From: Emcibacter sp.
Lineage (GTDB): Bacteria > Pseudomonadota > Alphaproteobacteria > Sphingomonadales > Emcibacteraceae
DNA: 64,000 bases
Assembly: GCA_021741205.1 (NCBI GenBank)
Contig: JAIOYI010000001.1
Span: 460,017-524,016, forward strand
Direction of reading: 5' to 3'
Part shown: positions 27,958 to 38,342 of the stretch, one piece after another
How the letters are laid out: each line of letters begins with the position of its first letter
How positions within the stretch are numbered: position 1 is the first letter of the stretch
Program-made: the position numbers and the translations under genes
The notes under the pieces: model-generated
What the model was told of the DNA's origin: nothing
Database searches by the model: none
Seen by the model: the letters and a program-made list of their open reading frames with translations, nothing else

Positions 27958-29223
27958 TCATTTGTTTTTTGGTATAATAAGCAAAGACGTAATTTGATTA
28001 CGGCGTCTTTTTAAAATTTCAAAGGTAAAACCATCCTGAAAAAATTGTTGCCCGGGGAGAGGAATACTTTCTGCAATATCAATGACATAGCCTGCAATGG
28101 TGATGGCCTCCTCATCGTCAAGAGACCAATTAAATTGACGGTTAAGGTCACGGATTGGGGTATCCCCATTAACGATAATAGATCCATTTTGCAAAATTTT
28201 AATATCTGAGGATAGCGTATCATGCTCATCATAAATATCGCCGACAATTTCTTCGAGAATATCCTCTAAGGTTGTAACCCCCATAAAGGCGCCGTATTCA
28301 TCAACCACAAGAGCAAAATGCAGTTTTTTTGACAAAAAGGTTGCAAGCTGCTCCTGTAGATTTGTGGTTTCTGGTACAAACCATGGTTCATTAGCAATTT
28401 CGGTAAAATTTAATCCGACTAAGGAGCCATTATTATTTTTTACAGCCCGCAACACTTCTTTGGCATGAATAACACCAATGATATTTTCAGGATTATCTTT
28501 CCAAAGTGGCAGACGGGTAAAGGGGCTTTTGACCACTTGGCTAAAGATTTCTTCTTCACTATCATCTGCATTAATCATTTCAATATTTTTACGGTGAACC
28601 ATAACATCTTCAAGCTGGATATCCTGTAAATCAAGGATGCTGTCCAACATATCCTTATTATGTTTTATGAGGCCCCCTTCATAGGCTTGCAGGCTGATAG
28701 CGCCGCGAATTTCATCATGGGCGGAAAGGATTTGTTGACCGTGCGTATCGACGCCAAAAATCTTCAAAGTTGTTCGGACAATAACCTGTACTAACATCAC
28801 AACGGGAGAAAAAAGCATGACAGTTATTTTTGCAAAGGGGGCGGCTTTAAGGGCGACCCGCTCAGGATTGATAATGGCATAGGTCTTGGGCAGAACTTCA
28901 GCAAAAACAAGGACTAATATTGTCATGGTGATGGTGGCATATATCACCCCAATTTCACCAAAAACCCGAATAGAAAAGGCAGTAGCAAGAGCAGAGGCTA
29001 AAATATTGACCATGTTATTGCCCAGTAAAATAGCCCCGATTAATTTTTCGGCTTCATCGGTTAATCTTTCCACCAGAGCGGCTTTTTTATTTCCGCTCTT
29101 GGCCATTCTGTGAATGCGGGAGGGTGAACTTGCCGTAAGGGCGGTTTCTGTACCAGAAAAAAGGCCAGAAAGAAAAATAAGAAAAATAATTGCACCAGAA
29201 AAAAGGATAATTTCAGTAATCAT
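27958..29223 (-). CDS. HlyC/CorC family transporter (CNNM/DUF21 with CBS pair)
   Basis: 421-residue membrane protein: an N-terminal DUF21 domain with three or four helices (GLFSGTETALTASSPSRIH, residues 20-170), a tandem CBS domain pair (about 200-330, including MVHRKNIEMINADDSEEEI and DEYGAFMGVTTLEDILEEIVGDI) and a C-terminal CorC_HlyC domain. Relatives export magnesium or affect Mg/Co resistance; the earlier haemolysin label is misleading. In this genus the substrate is inferred only. Confidence 0.9.
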   Translation of the reverse strand: MITEIILFSGAIIFLIFLSGLFSGTETALTASSPSRIHRMAKSGNKKAALVERLTDEAEKLIGAILLGNNMVNILASALATAFSIRVFGEIGVIYATITMTILVLVFAEVLPKTYAIINPERVALKAAPFAKITVMLFSPVVMLVQVIVRTTLKIFGVDTHGQQILSAHDEIRGAISLQAYEGGLIKHNKDMLDSILDLQDIQLEDVMVHRKNIEMINADDSEEEIFSQVVKSPFTRLPLWKDNPENIIGVIHAKEVLRAVKNNNGSLVGLNFTEIANEPWFVPETTNLQEQLATFLSKKLHFALVVDEYGAFMGVTTLEDILEEIVGDIYDEHDTLSSDIKILQNGSIIVNGDTPIRDLNRQFNWSLDDEEAITIAGYVIDIAESIPLPGQQFFQDGFTFEILKRRRNQITSLLIIPKNK

Positions 29224-29246
29224 AATTGTCTCATATCATGCGCATT

Positions 29247-30365
29247 CTAAGCGAGAGCTTGGGTGAAAATTTCTTTGACATCATCGGGATTTATGTCTTT
29301 GCTCAAAAAAGCCTTGCCAATGGCAGATGCTATCACAAAATTAACCCGACCATTGGATATTTTTTTATCATGCAGTGTATGGTTGAATAAGCTTTCTACT
29401 GACATTGTAATTTTTGAAATAGGGTGATTAATTTTGCTTATTCTTGTTGGAAGCATCATTTTGTCAAGATGTTGTTTGATTTTAAGGGCGTCTTCTTTTG
29501 GACAAAGCCCCATTTTAACAGATAAATCAAATGCCATAACCATACCAATAGCAACGGCCTCCCCATGAAGAAGGCTGTCAGAATAGCCACATTCGGCTTC
29601 TAGGGCATGCCCAAAGGTATGACCAAGATTAAGAAGACCCCGAAGACCCGTTTCTTTTTCATCCTTAGAAACAACATCCGCCTTTGCACGACAACAGGTC
29701 AGAACAGCCTCAATCAGGGTCGTATGATCCCCAGCGATAATTTTGTCACCATTTATCTCTAGCCAATCAAAAAAAGCCTTGTCGCCTATCAGGCCATATT
29801 TTACCACCTCTGCATAACCCGCAAGAAGGTGTCTTTTGGAGAGCGTATCGAGCGTGCTAACATCAGTCAGGACAAGATGAGGCTGATGAAAGCTTCCTAT
29901 AAGATTTTTGCCTTGTGGGCTGTTGATACCGGTTTTGCCGCCAACGGAACTGTCGACCTGTGCGAGTAATGTGGTGGGAATTTGAATAAATCCTATGCCC
30001 CGCTGATAGATACTGGCGGCAAAGCCCACCAGATCACCAATAACACCGCCACCAAAGGCGATAATTTTATCTTGTCGCTCAAGGCGTAAACGCAATAATT
30101 TTTCCAATAATTTTTCTAGCTCTGCAAATGATTTTGTTGATTCGCCGGCGGGTAAAATTATGGTATCGAAATCAATTGCGGCCTTTTTAAAGGATTTTTC
30201 TAATCGGGGTAATTGATGTTGTGCTACATTTTCATCCGTAATAATGACTGTACGGGGTCTTTTCAAATGAGGAGCAATAATATCCCCCGCATGATCCAAA
30301 AGATCATGGCCCACGTGGATATCATAGCTATGGTTGTTCAGATTAACGGTTATCTTTTGGCGCAT
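29247..30365 (-). CDS. aroB: 3-dehydroquinate synthase AroB
   Basis: NAD-dependent enzyme that makes 3-dehydroquinate from DAHP in the shikimate pathway. I start it at 30365 (MRQKITVNL, 372 residues); the frame continues upstream but overlaps aroK. Signature blocks are AFGGGVIGDLVGFAASIYQRG, PTTLLAQVDSSVGGKTGIN and LLNLGHTFGHALE with metal-binding His residues. It overlaps the aroK end by 23 bases, so aroK-aroB is coupled. Confidence 0.95.
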   Translation of the reverse strand: MRQKITVNLNNHSYDIHVGHDLLDHAGDIIAPHLKRPRTVIITDENVAQHQLPRLEKSFKKAAIDFDTIILPAGESTKSFAELEKLLEKLLRLRLERQDKIIAFGGGVIGDLVGFAASIYQRGIGFIQIPTTLLAQVDSSVGGKTGINSPQGKNLIGSFHQPHLVLTDVSTLDTLSKRHLLAGYAEVVKYGLIGDKAFFDWLEINGDKIIAGDHTTLIEAVLTCCRAKADVVSKDEKETGLRGLLNLGHTFGHALEAECGYSDSLLHGEAVAIGMVMAFDLSVKMGLCPKEDALKIKQHLDKMMLPTRISKINHPISKITMSVESLFNHTLHDKKISNGRVNFVIASAIGKAFLSKDINPDDVKEIFTQALA

Positions 30366-30963
30366 TATTTTCTTGTCTCTTTTTCTCTTTTGCCAAATAT
30401 TGATTAAGTTTCCATATAATATCATTGACAACTTTTTCATGGGGGCCAACGCCCGTTTCTACGGTAATGGCCGCCTGTCCATAGGTAGGGTAGCGTATTT
30501 TAGCCAAATTCCGCAAGATTTCTTCGGGGTTGCCCTTTTGTAAAAGGGGACGCGTGTTTCTTCTGGAGGTGCGTTCTACCAACAGATCAATATTGGCCTT
30601 TAGCCAAATAGTGATGGTTTTATTTTTTAATCGCTCTCGGGTTTCGGGGTCCATAAAGGCGCCGCCCCCCGTTCCTATAACGGTTGGGGTATCAGAAATA
30701 AGCCGGTTAATAACTTTTCTTTCCCCTTCTCTAAAGGTTTCTTCACCGAATTTCTCAAATATTTCACTGATTGAGTGGTCGGCGGCTATTTCAATTTCTG
30801 CATCTGAATCAACAAAAGCAAGGCCAAGTTTACGCGCCAAACGGGAACCGACGGTGGTTTTTCCCGACCCCATAAGACCAATTAATGAAATGCTTTTATA
30901 TAAAGGATATCTCAATCGGGTCGGTGGTGACTTTATATATGTTTTTTTTACAGGTTTTATCAT
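30343..30963 (-). CDS. aroK: Shikimate kinase AroK
   Basis: Phosphorylates shikimate at the 3-hydroxyl. The 206 residues have an N-terminal extension of about 25 residues before the P-loop GLMGSGKTTVG, then the substrate-binding DSDAEIE and GTGGGAFMD blocks. It is the promoter-proximal gene of aroK-aroB and is divergent from the small membrane protein gene at 31160. Confidence 0.95.
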   Translation of the reverse strand: MIKPVKKTYIKSPPTRLRYPLYKSISLIGLMGSGKTTVGSRLARKLGLAFVDSDAEIEIAADHSISEIFEKFGEETFREGERKVINRLISDTPTVIGTGGGAFMDPETRERLKNKTITIWLKANIDLLVERTSRRNTRPLLQKGNPEEILRNLAKIRYPTYGQAAITVETGVGPHEKVVNDIIWKLNQYLAKEKKRQENNAPKDNR

Positions 30964-31159
30964 TTACAGAACATATTATATATGGGTTTAAGGCTATTAT
31001 TATTATGACTTTGATTGTGATATAAGGAAAGTCATTAAAATACCATATTTTTTTTAAACAATGCGATGAATTTCAAAGCGTGCTTTACGATGAGGGCAGA
31101 GATGGTTAGAATGCCAATTTATGATGGATTTAATATAATGCTAGGGAGAAATAAGGACT

Positions 31160-31300
31160 ATGGGTAAATTTTGGATGATGATTATAGTCATTATTATAGC
31201 AGCGATTGGTGTTGGTGTTGTCTATTTAATGACAGTTGATATTGATCCACCAATGGAGCATGTGGAAAAAACCTTGCCAGACGACAAATTTCCGCAATAA
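31160..31300 (+). CDS. Small conserved single-pass membrane protein (46 residues)
   Basis: A short gene with a good ribosome site (AAGGA 2-3 bases plus spacer before ATG). The protein has one hydrophobic helix (residues about 5-24, MMIIVIIIAAIGVGVVYLM) followed by a conserved-looking tail DIDPPMEHVEKTLPDDKFP. I recall similar tails, with prolines, then VEK-LPDD-F, in small proteins found near aroK or xerD in other alphaproteobacteria; that recollection is not verified here. A TATAAT at 31134-31139 could be its -10 element. No function is known. Confidence 0.75.
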   Translation: MGKFWMMIIVIIIAAIGVGVVYLMTVDIDPPMEHVEKTLPDDKFPQ

Positions 31301-31344
31301 TTTATTATAAATAATTTAATCGAGTGAGAGTTGGATAAGCCACA

Positions 31345-33318
31345 ATGCTCTGTAAACAGTATAAATTTATTGTGTCAATCGTTATCACAGGGATGGTAAT
31401 GGTTAGTCCCGTATTGTCTGTTACGGCACAGGAACGACAAAATTCAGATAGGGTCATTCCATCAGAAGAAAGTTTTATTAATTCCGCTACAGAAAAGCCA
31501 AAATCTATTTTATTTCCTACAGGTGAGCCAGGGCCTTACATTCCACCAATTGTAGAGCCTGAAAATCAGCCTGTTGATATGAACGCCGCTCCGTCCAATA
31601 TTGTGGCTGAAATGGATGATACCGATATTCAAAGCAGCATTTTAAGAGAAAGACTTCCTGCAGAGAAGGGATTGCTTAATGCGAGCAATGGCGGCTTTAT
31701 CGAAACCGTTTGGCAGGGCTCTTCTTTGGCTCGGATAGAACAATTATTATCCACTCTTTCTGCCCCAACCAAGTCTGTAGTTTTGGAAAAAATCACCAAA
31801 AAAATACTTTTATCTGCTGCAATTTTACCGTCTTTTTCGCCAGTGGCTATAAGGGCGGCAAATGGGGAACAATCAGAAGCTGTTGATCTTAGTCAGTTCT
31901 TATCCTTTAGAATTCAAAAAATAGCTGAAACGGGTGATTTGAATTCATTGGTGTCGTTTTTAAAATTATTGCCAGAAGATTCCTATAATGGTACGCAGGA
32001 AATCAGTGATGATATGCTTATGGCGTCTGATATATCTTCGGCCTGTTCCCTTGCACGACGTGCCATGGACAATGATCCAGATAATCTTTATTGGATTAAG
32101 CTTTTGGCTTATTGTCAGGCCATGGAAGGTAATAACGAGGGGGCAGCACTCACCATAGAACTTCTTATGGAGCGGGGCAATACGGACTTTGTTTTTTTTG
32201 ATTTGATCAACAAACTTTCTTTAAAGAGAAAAACAGAGAAAGCAAATAATGCCCAAACTTCTGAGATTCCTGTGCCGTTATCTATGGGACTTGGCCAGTT
32301 GGATCCCATGAAATACAGCATTTTATCCATATTAGAACAACCCATAGAGGCTGAAAGTCTAACGAATACCTCACCGCTTATTTTATATGCCATGTCAAGC
32401 AATGCCAATATTCGAAAATCCGACCGCCTTACGGTCGCATGGCAAAGTTATCAAAAGGGTACTTTTCCTATGGATAGGCTTTTACCTCTTTTTAACATGA
32501 TGACCTTTTCAGATGATGAATATGAAAATGCCCTATCAATCGCCAAAATGGATGAAACGGTCATGGGGAATGTTTTAATGTATCAGGCTGCTGCAAAACA
32601 GATTGATGTTATGAAGAAGGCGGAATTATTACGCACTATTTGGGAGCGAGCCAACCTTAATAATGATCTGTCCCGAGCGGCTGTATTGAATGAAAAAACC
32701 GTAAACTCTCTTGAGCCTTCAGAAAATTTATTTTTTCATGCTCATCATATTGTACGTGCTTTGATTGTGGCGGGCAACAATACCAAGGCTAAAGAATGGT
32801 ATAATTTTGTTCGCACAGCGGCATTTTCGGGTCATGGGGATGCGACCCGGGCTTTGATGGATATTTGGCCACTTATGATTACATCTGGATTGGTTGTGGC
32901 GGATCAGAAAAATAACGATATTCCTTGGTCTGAAGAAATACTGGATTTATGGTGGAATGGACAGATGATATTATCACCAGAAAAGCGGCAGGACAAAGCG
33001 GCCCTGTTTTATTCTGTGGCGGAGGCGTTTGATTTTGTCGTACCAGAATCCATGTGGCAGCAACTTGTTGGTCCAAAATCGGCTGTTTCTGCAAATAATC
33101 ATCCCATTCCGGTTGCGGTATGGCGGGATATAATAAAGTCTGCGACAGAAAAGAAAATGGGCGAAACCATCTTGCTTTGTTTGATTGCGGCCAATGATGA
33201 TACATTTCGTCTCGACCCAACGGGCGTGAGCAGCTTGATTAGAGCCCTTCGATCTGTGGGGCTTGACAATGAGGCCCATGACTTTGCCCTTGAAATGCTC
33301 GTCAATAATGGCTTCTGA
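31345..33318 (+). CDS. Large exported protein of unknown function
   Basis: 657 residues with a likely signal peptide (residues 1-29, hydrophobic core VSIVITGMVMV, possible cleavage after VTAQ). The rest is helical and soluble, with TPR-like character (ACSLARRAMDNDPDNLYWIKLLAYCQAMEG). I do not recognise a family with a known function. It is followed by xerD, whose start overlaps its end by 11 bases, an arrangement seen in several alphaproteobacteria. Probable location is periplasmic. Confidence 0.75.
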   Translation: MLCKQYKFIVSIVITGMVMVSPVLSVTAQERQNSDRVIPSEESFINSATEKPKSILFPTGEPGPYIPPIVEPENQPVDMNAAPSNIVAEMDDTDIQSSILRERLPAEKGLLNASNGGFIETVWQGSSLARIEQLLSTLSAPTKSVVLEKITKKILLSAAILPSFSPVAIRAANGEQSEAVDLSQFLSFRIQKIAETGDLNSLVSFLKLLPEDSYNGTQEISDDMLMASDISSACSLARRAMDNDPDNLYWIKLLAYCQAMEGNNEGAALTIELLMERGNTDFVFFDLINKLSLKRKTEKANNAQTSEIPVPLSMGLGQLDPMKYSILSILEQPIEAESLTNTSPLILYAMSSNANIRKSDRLTVAWQSYQKGTFPMDRLLPLFNMMTFSDDEYENALSIAKMDETVMGNVLMYQAAAKQIDVMKKAELLRTIWERANLNNDLSRAAVLNEKTVNSLEPSENLFFHAHHIVRALIVAGNNTKAKEWYNFVRTAAFSGHGDATRALMDIWPLMITSGLVVADQKNNDIPWSEEILDLWWNGQMILSPEKRQDKAALFYSVAEAFDFVVPESMWQQLVGPKSAVSANNHPIPVAVWRDIIKSATEKKMGETILLCLIAANDDTFRLDPTGVSSLIRALRSVGLDNEAHDFALEMLVNNGF

Positions 33319-34222
33319 TCAGAAACTCATAAACCAGTTTCTTGATATGCTTGGGGCAGAAAGAGGAGCATCATCCAATACGCTCCAATCCTATGCTCAT
33401 GATTTGACACAGCTTTCCGAAAATAGCGTCTGCGGATTATCCCAGATTAATAAAGAGCAGATAAGAGACTATCTTACCGTGTTAGAACGCAATGAATTGG
33501 CGCCACGAACACAGGCGCGCAAACTTTCTACGCTCAGACAGTTTTTTAAATTTCTTTATGCGGAAGGCATAAGAGACGATAACCCCTTGCTCGGGGTTGA
33601 TAGCCCAAAGGTTGGACAATCTCTGCCTAAATTACTGAGTGAACAACAGGTGGATAGTTTGTTGGAGAGGGCTAAAAAACATGCTGAAGAAAAGAAAGAT
33701 ATGAAATCGCTTAGACTTCATGCCCTTATTGAATTGCTTTATGCGTCTGGTCTTCGGGTGACGGAACTTGTCAGTTTGCCTTTTGCGGCAGTGGTGAGCG
33801 GAAAACCCTATATCTATGTTAAGGGAAAGGGCGGTAAGGAAAGAATCGTACCCGTTAATGAGCGAGCTATACGGTCCCTAAATAATTATATTGATAGCAT
33901 GACGTCAAAATCTGAAAAAGATAATATTCCTCGTAAATGGTTATTTCCGTCCCGTGGTGCGAAGGGCCATGTGACCAGACATAGACTTGCCCAGATGTTA
34001 AAAGAATTGGGGGCGGAGCTTGGCATTTTACCCAGTCAATTATCCCCCCATGTTCTGCGCCACGCTTTTGCAACCCATTTATTATCGCATGGTGCGGATT
34101 TGCGGGCTGTGCAAAAAATGCTTGGTCATTCAGATATCAGTACGACCCAAATATATACCCATGTCTTAGAAGAAAGATTGAAATCACTGGTTTATCAAAA
34201 ACACCCTCTATCAAAGTCTTAA
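33308..34222 (+). CDS. xerD: Tyrosine recombinase XerD
   Basis: Site-specific recombinase that resolves chromosome dimers at dif with XerC. I start it at 33308 (MASDQKL, 304 residues), giving an 11-base overlap with the preceding gene. The active-site set is present: Arg in ASGLRVTEL, Lys in VKGKGGKERIVP, the HVLRHAFATHLL block, His in LGHSDISTTQ and the nucleophile Tyr in IYTHV. The assignment as XerD rather than XerC follows sequence length and neighbourhood. Confidence 0.93.
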   Translation: MASDQKLINQFLDMLGAERGASSNTLQSYAHDLTQLSENSVCGLSQINKEQIRDYLTVLERNELAPRTQARKLSTLRQFFKFLYAEGIRDDNPLLGVDSPKVGQSLPKLLSEQQVDSLLERAKKHAEEKKDMKSLRLHALIELLYASGLRVTELVSLPFAAVVSGKPYIYVKGKGGKERIVPVNERAIRSLNNYIDSMTSKSEKDNIPRKWLFPSRGAKGHVTRHRLAQMLKELGAELGILPSQLSPHVLRHAFATHLLSHGADLRAVQKMLGHSDISTTQIYTHVLEERLKSLVYQKHPLSKS

Positions 34223-34345
34223 AATGGTATGATTCCTGTAAAATATAGAAATAGTTGATTTTTGGGCTTATTTTTTACAGGCTAGAAGGGTATAAGAGCA
34301 GCTTGAAGGCTGAATTTGTTTAGAATGATTTTTTGAGAAATATAT

Positions 34346-35299
34346 ATGCTGACTTATCTTGATTTTGAAAAACCAATAGCTGAGCTAGAAAGCCGCATTG
34401 GAGATATGAAGAACCTAGAGACTGGGGAAGATATCAATATTGCTTCAGAAATTCTAAGGTTAGAAACCAAAAGAGATAAACTTTTGCGTGATACCTATAG
34501 AAAATTATCCCCTTGGCAGAAAATTAAGGTGGCTCGTCATCCAGAGCGACCCCATTTTAAGGAATATGTGCAAAGTCTGATTATGGATTTTATGCCACTT
34601 GCAGGAGATAGGGCCTTTTCTGATGATGTCGCTATTATGGGGGGACTGGGTCGGTTTAAGGGCCAGTCGGTGATGGTTATTGGTCATGAAAAGGGTCATG
34701 ATACCCAAAGCCGTATTAAGCATAATTTTGGTATGGCAAGACCTGAAGGATACCGAAAAACGATCCGATTGCTTAAAATGGCGGAACAATTTGACATTCC
34801 AGTGATAACCTTGGTGGATACGTCTGGCGCCTATCCTGGTATTGGAGCCGAGGAACGGGGTCAGGCCGAGGCTATTGCAAGATCAACAGAGGCCTGTCTT
34901 GGTCTAAAAGTACCCTTGATATCCCTTATTGTGGGCGAGGGTGGTTCTGGTGGTGCGGTGGCATTGGCGGCGGGCAATAGGGTCTTGATGATGGAACATG
35001 CGGTTTATTCGGTCATTTCACCAGAAGGCTGTGCCTCTATTTTATGGCGCACGTCCGATAAGGCAGAGGACGCTGCCACAGCTCTTAAAATTACCGCACA
35101 GGATTTGCTTAAACTTGATGTGATTGATGAAATAATTCCAGAACCTGTTGGTGGGGCTCACCGTGATCATGCTCTGACGATGGATATGATCAGCAAGGCA
35201 TTAGAATCATCCTTGAGTGAATTATCCGCTCATAGCGGCGACAAGCTCAGACAGCTACGCCGAGAAAAATTCCTTAATATGGGCAAGGTTAAGCTATAA
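34346..35299 (+). CDS. accA: Acetyl-CoA carboxylase carboxyltransferase alpha subunit
   Basis: With AccD it transfers the carboxyl group from carboxybiotin to acetyl-CoA, the first step of fatty acid synthesis. The 317 residues start MLTYLDFEKPIAELESRI and contain the crotonase-fold blocks FGMARPEGYRKTIRLLKMAE, LVDTSGAYPGIGAEERGQAEAI and VGEGGSGGAVALAAGNRV. It converges with secA. A short untranslated gap upstream (34223-34345) has no gene. Confidence 0.97.
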   Translation: MLTYLDFEKPIAELESRIGDMKNLETGEDINIASEILRLETKRDKLLRDTYRKLSPWQKIKVARHPERPHFKEYVQSLIMDFMPLAGDRAFSDDVAIMGGLGRFKGQSVMVIGHEKGHDTQSRIKHNFGMARPEGYRKTIRLLKMAEQFDIPVITLVDTSGAYPGIGAEERGQAEAIARSTEACLGLKVPLISLIVGEGGSGGAVALAAGNRVLMMEHAVYSVISPEGCASILWRTSDKAEDAATALKITAQDLLKLDVIDEIIPEPVGGAHRDHALTMDMISKALESSLSELSAHSGDKLRQLRREKFLNMGKVKL

Positions 35300-35314
35300 T
35301 TTTTCTATAAAAGG

Positions 35315-35348
35315 TTTTCTTATAAAGCCCCTTTTCTTATAAGGCCCC
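35315..35348. repeat. 17-bp tandem duplication at the end of secA
   Basis: Two adjacent 17-base copies with one difference. The right copy holds the secA stop codon and last two codons; the left copy repeats a GCT-TTA-TAA just downstream. It lies in the convergent secA-accA junction. Confidence 0.8.
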
Positions 35349-38087
35349 GTGGCAATGTTTGTATTTTTTACCAGAACCACAAGGGCAGGAATCGTTACGG
35401 CCCACTTTTGGCAAAACCTTACCGTGGCAATGTTTATATTTGTTGCCAGATCCGCAAGGACAGGGAGCATTGCGCGGTACACCGACCCAAGTTTTCGGAT
35501 TGTTGGGGTTAATCCCATGTGATGCCACATTTTCACCGGTTGATGCATCAATATGCGTGGTGTCCAGTTGGCTCATATCTGGATTTTTAAGTTCTGGTAC
35601 GGGCTGTTCCGTCTGTACCTCGATATGAGACAGAAGCATCACCACATTATCACGGGTTTTATTTAGCATGGTTTCAAACATGGTAAAGGCTTCGGTCTTA
35701 TATTCGTTGAGAGGGTCACGCTGACCATAAGCCCGAAGCTGAATAACTTGGCGTAAATGGTCAAGTTGCGCCAGATGTTCTTTCCAATAGCGATCTATGG
35801 CCTGTAGCAATAAGCTGCGCTCGACTTGCCGCATAATATCAGGGCCGATTTCAGTGGCTCTTTTGGCCATAAAGCGATTGGTTTCGTCAATGAGTTTATT
35901 TTCAAAGCCCTCGGCATCAATGCCTTCTTCTTTAATCCAATTTTTCACATCAAAATCACGACCAAAAATGCGGGAGGTTTCAATGCTCATGCCTTCCATA
36001 TCCCAATCCTGAGGATAGGCGCGGGGGGGGATATGATTTTCAACAATATCCTCGACCACTTGATTACGCATGTCGGTTAAGGTATCGGTCAGATCGTCAC
36101 TTATCATAACATCACGGCGTTGGTCATAAATGGCCTTGCGCTGGTCATTCATCACATTATCAAATTTCAGTAAGTTTTTCCGAATTTCATAATTTCGGGT
36201 TTCTACCTTTTCCTGAGATTTTTCTACGGCACGATTAAGCCAGGGATGAACCAGTGATTCTCCTTCTTCAAAGCCAAATTTTTGCATCAGGCTGTCCATG
36301 CGCTCACCGCCAAAAATACGCATTAAATCATCTTCCATGCTGAGGAAGAATTTCGAACGACCAGGGTCACCCTGACGTCCCGAACGACCCCGTAGCTGGT
36401 TATCAATGCGGCGGCTTTCATGGCGCTCTGTGCCAAGAACATATAGGCCGCCTGCGTCCAACACTTTTTGTCTTTCTGTGGCAACCTCGGCTGAAATTTT
36501 TTCAATAGCAGCTTTGCGAGCAATCTCGTCTATTTCATCCACCTCGTCTTCAAGGCGCATGTCTAAATTACCCCCAAGCTGGATGTCGGTACCACGTCCT
36601 GCCATATTAGTGGCAATTGTTACGGATCCATAACGACCTGCTTGACCAATGATATAGGCTTCCTGTTCATGGAATTTAGCATTCAAAACATTATGCTTTA
36701 TTTTACGGGCGTTGAGCATATCAGAGAGATATTCCGACCGTTCAATGCTAACGGTTCCCACCAGAATAGGCTGTCCTGCTTTTTGGCTGATTTCGATTTG
36801 TTCTACAATGGCGTTAAATTTTTCTTTGGCGGTACGATAAATTTCATCGTCACTGTCCATACGGCTTATGGGAAGGTGGGTTGGAATTTCCACAACACCG
36901 AGACTATAAATTTCTGCAAATTCATCCGCCTCTGTGGCGGCCGTTCCTGTCATACCGGAAAGCTTGGGGTAAAGTCTGAAATAATTTTGGAAAGTAACAG
37001 AAGCCAATGTTTGGTTTTCTGTTTGAATATCGGCGCCTTCTTTGGCTTCTAGGGCTTGATGCAGTCCGTCTGAATAACGGCGGCCTTCCATCATGCGGCC
37101 TGTGAATTCATCAATAATAATCACTTCACTATTTTTGACAATATAATCTTTTTCACGAGTGAATAATTTATGCGCTCGCAAGGCCTGATTAACATGATGA
37201 ACAACGGCCACATTGCCAAAGTCATACATATTATCGCCTGTGATCAGATCATGTTTTATCAGAACCTGCTCAAGATGTTCCATACCGTCCTCGGTAAGGG
37301 CGATAGAGCGTGACTTTTCATCAATTTCATAATCTTCTGGCAAGAGTTCAGGAATGATATTATTGATAGAGACATAAAGATCAGACTTATCTTCTGTGGG
37401 GCCAGAAATGACGAGGGGTGTTCTTGCCTCATCAATCAAAATACTATCCACCTCATCCACGATGGCAAAAAATGGTGGTCTTTGCACCATGGCATCGGGG
37501 TGATATTTCATATTATCGCGTAAATAATCAAATCCCAGTTCATTATTGGTGGTATAGGTAATATCAGCAGAATAGGCGGCCTTACGGGAGGCATCGTCCA
37601 TATTTGGAATAATACATCCCGTGGTTAGCCCCAAAAACTCAAAGACCCGCCCCATCCAGCTTGCATCACGGCGCGCAAGATAATCGTTGACGGTGACAAT
37701 GTGGACGCCCTTTGCGGGGAGTGCATTCAAATAACCGGCTAGTGTGGAGACAAGGGTTTTACCTTCCCCCGTTCTCATTTCAGAAATTTTGCCTTCATGC
37801 AGAACGATACCACCGATAAGCTGTACATCATAATGTCGTTGACCGAGGGTGCGTTTTGCGGCCTCTCGGACAGTGGCAAAGGCTTCAACCAAAAGACTAT
37901 CAAGGCTTGCACCTTCTTTTAGGCGGTTCTTAAATTCTTGGGTTTTGGCCCGCAGTTCATCATCAGAGAGTTGTTGAATGACGGGTTCTAGATCATTGAT
38001 CGCCTTAATTCGAGGTAGTAGACTTTTGATATATCTATCGTTGGCGGTTCCAAAAATCTTTTTGACAAGTTTGCCCATTCCCAACAT
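35337..38087 (-). CDS. secA: Protein translocase ATPase SecA with two SEC-C zinc motifs
   Basis: Motor that drives preproteins through SecYEG. The 916 residues include Walker A MRTGEGKT, the [15 protein letters not shown] motor block, preprotein cross-linking region, helical scaffold and [10 protein letters not shown] motif. The C-terminus has two copies of the zinc-binding, SecB-binding SEC-C motif, [15 protein letters not shown] and [15 protein letters not shown], 25 residues apart; one copy is usual. secB is in the same window. A minus-strand TTGACA at 38200-38195 is a candidate -35. Confidence 0.98.
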   Translation of the reverse strand: MLGMGKLVKKIFGTANDRYIKSLLPRIKAINDLEPVIQQLSDDELRAKTQEFKNRLKEGASLDSLLVEAFATVREAAKRTLGQRHYDVQLIGGIVLHEGKISEMRTGEGKTLVSTLAGYLNALPAKGVHIVTVNDYLARRDASWMGRVFEFLGLTTGCIIPNMDDASRKAAYSADITYTTNNELGFDYLRDNMKYHPDAMVQRPPFFAIVDEVDSILIDEARTPLVISGPTEDKSDLYVSINNIIPELLPEDYEIDEKSRSIALTEDGMEHLEQVLIKHDLITGDNMYDFGNVAVVHHVNQALRAHKLFTREKDYIVKNSEVIIIDEFTGRMMEGRRYSDGLHQALEAKEGADIQTENQTLASVTFQNYFRLYPKLSGMTGTAATEADEFAEIYSLGVVEIPTHLPISRMDSDDEIYRTAKEKFNAIVEQIEISQKAGQPILVGTVSIERSEYLSDMLNARKIKHNVLNAKFHEQEAYIIGQAGRYGSVTIATNMAGRGTDIQLGGNLDMRLEDEVDEIDEIARKAAIEKISAEVATERQKVLDAGGLYVLGTERHESRRIDNQLRGRSGRQGDPGRSKFFLSMEDDLMRIFGGERMDSLMQKFGFEEGESLVHPWLNRAVEKSQEKVETRNYEIRKNLLKFDNVMNDQRKAIYDQRRDVMISDDLTDTLTDMRNQVVEDIVENHIPPRAYPQDWDMEGMSIETSRIFGRDFDVKNWIKEEGIDAEGFENKLIDETNRFMAKRATEIGPDIMRQVERSLLLQAIDRYWKEHLAQLDHLRQVIQLRAYGQRDPLNEYKTEAFTMFETMLNKTRDNVVMLLSHIEVQTEQPVPELKNPDMSQLDTTHIDASTGENVASHGINPNNPKTWVGVPRNAPCPCGSGNKYKHCHGKVLPKVGRNDSCPCGSGKKYKHCHGAL

Positions 38088-38342
38088 TATTATTTCCTTA
38101 AAGATTAAGGTAATGAGGTGAAATTATTGATTAGCTTAATAATATCCCATACCATCACAAAACATTTAGAACAGATAAGAGTGTCTGACCTGTCTGTCAA
38201 TGATAGATAATGAAAATAAGCTATAATTTATGCCATATAAGCAAATTTTTAATATTTAAAGTGGGAAAGAATGGACAATATTCCTTATGAAGGATTATAT
38301 AGGGATTGAAAAAGTACATAAAATCTATAAGGCTTGAAATTA
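38088..38342. other. Gap between secA and argJ
   Basis: About 255 AT-rich bases between the divergent secA and argJ genes, holding their promoters. On the minus strand TTGACA (38200-38195) is followed at 17 bases by TATCTG. On the plus strand TATAAT occurs at 38222-38227 without a clear -35. I see no small gene or stable hairpin. Confidence 0.4.
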
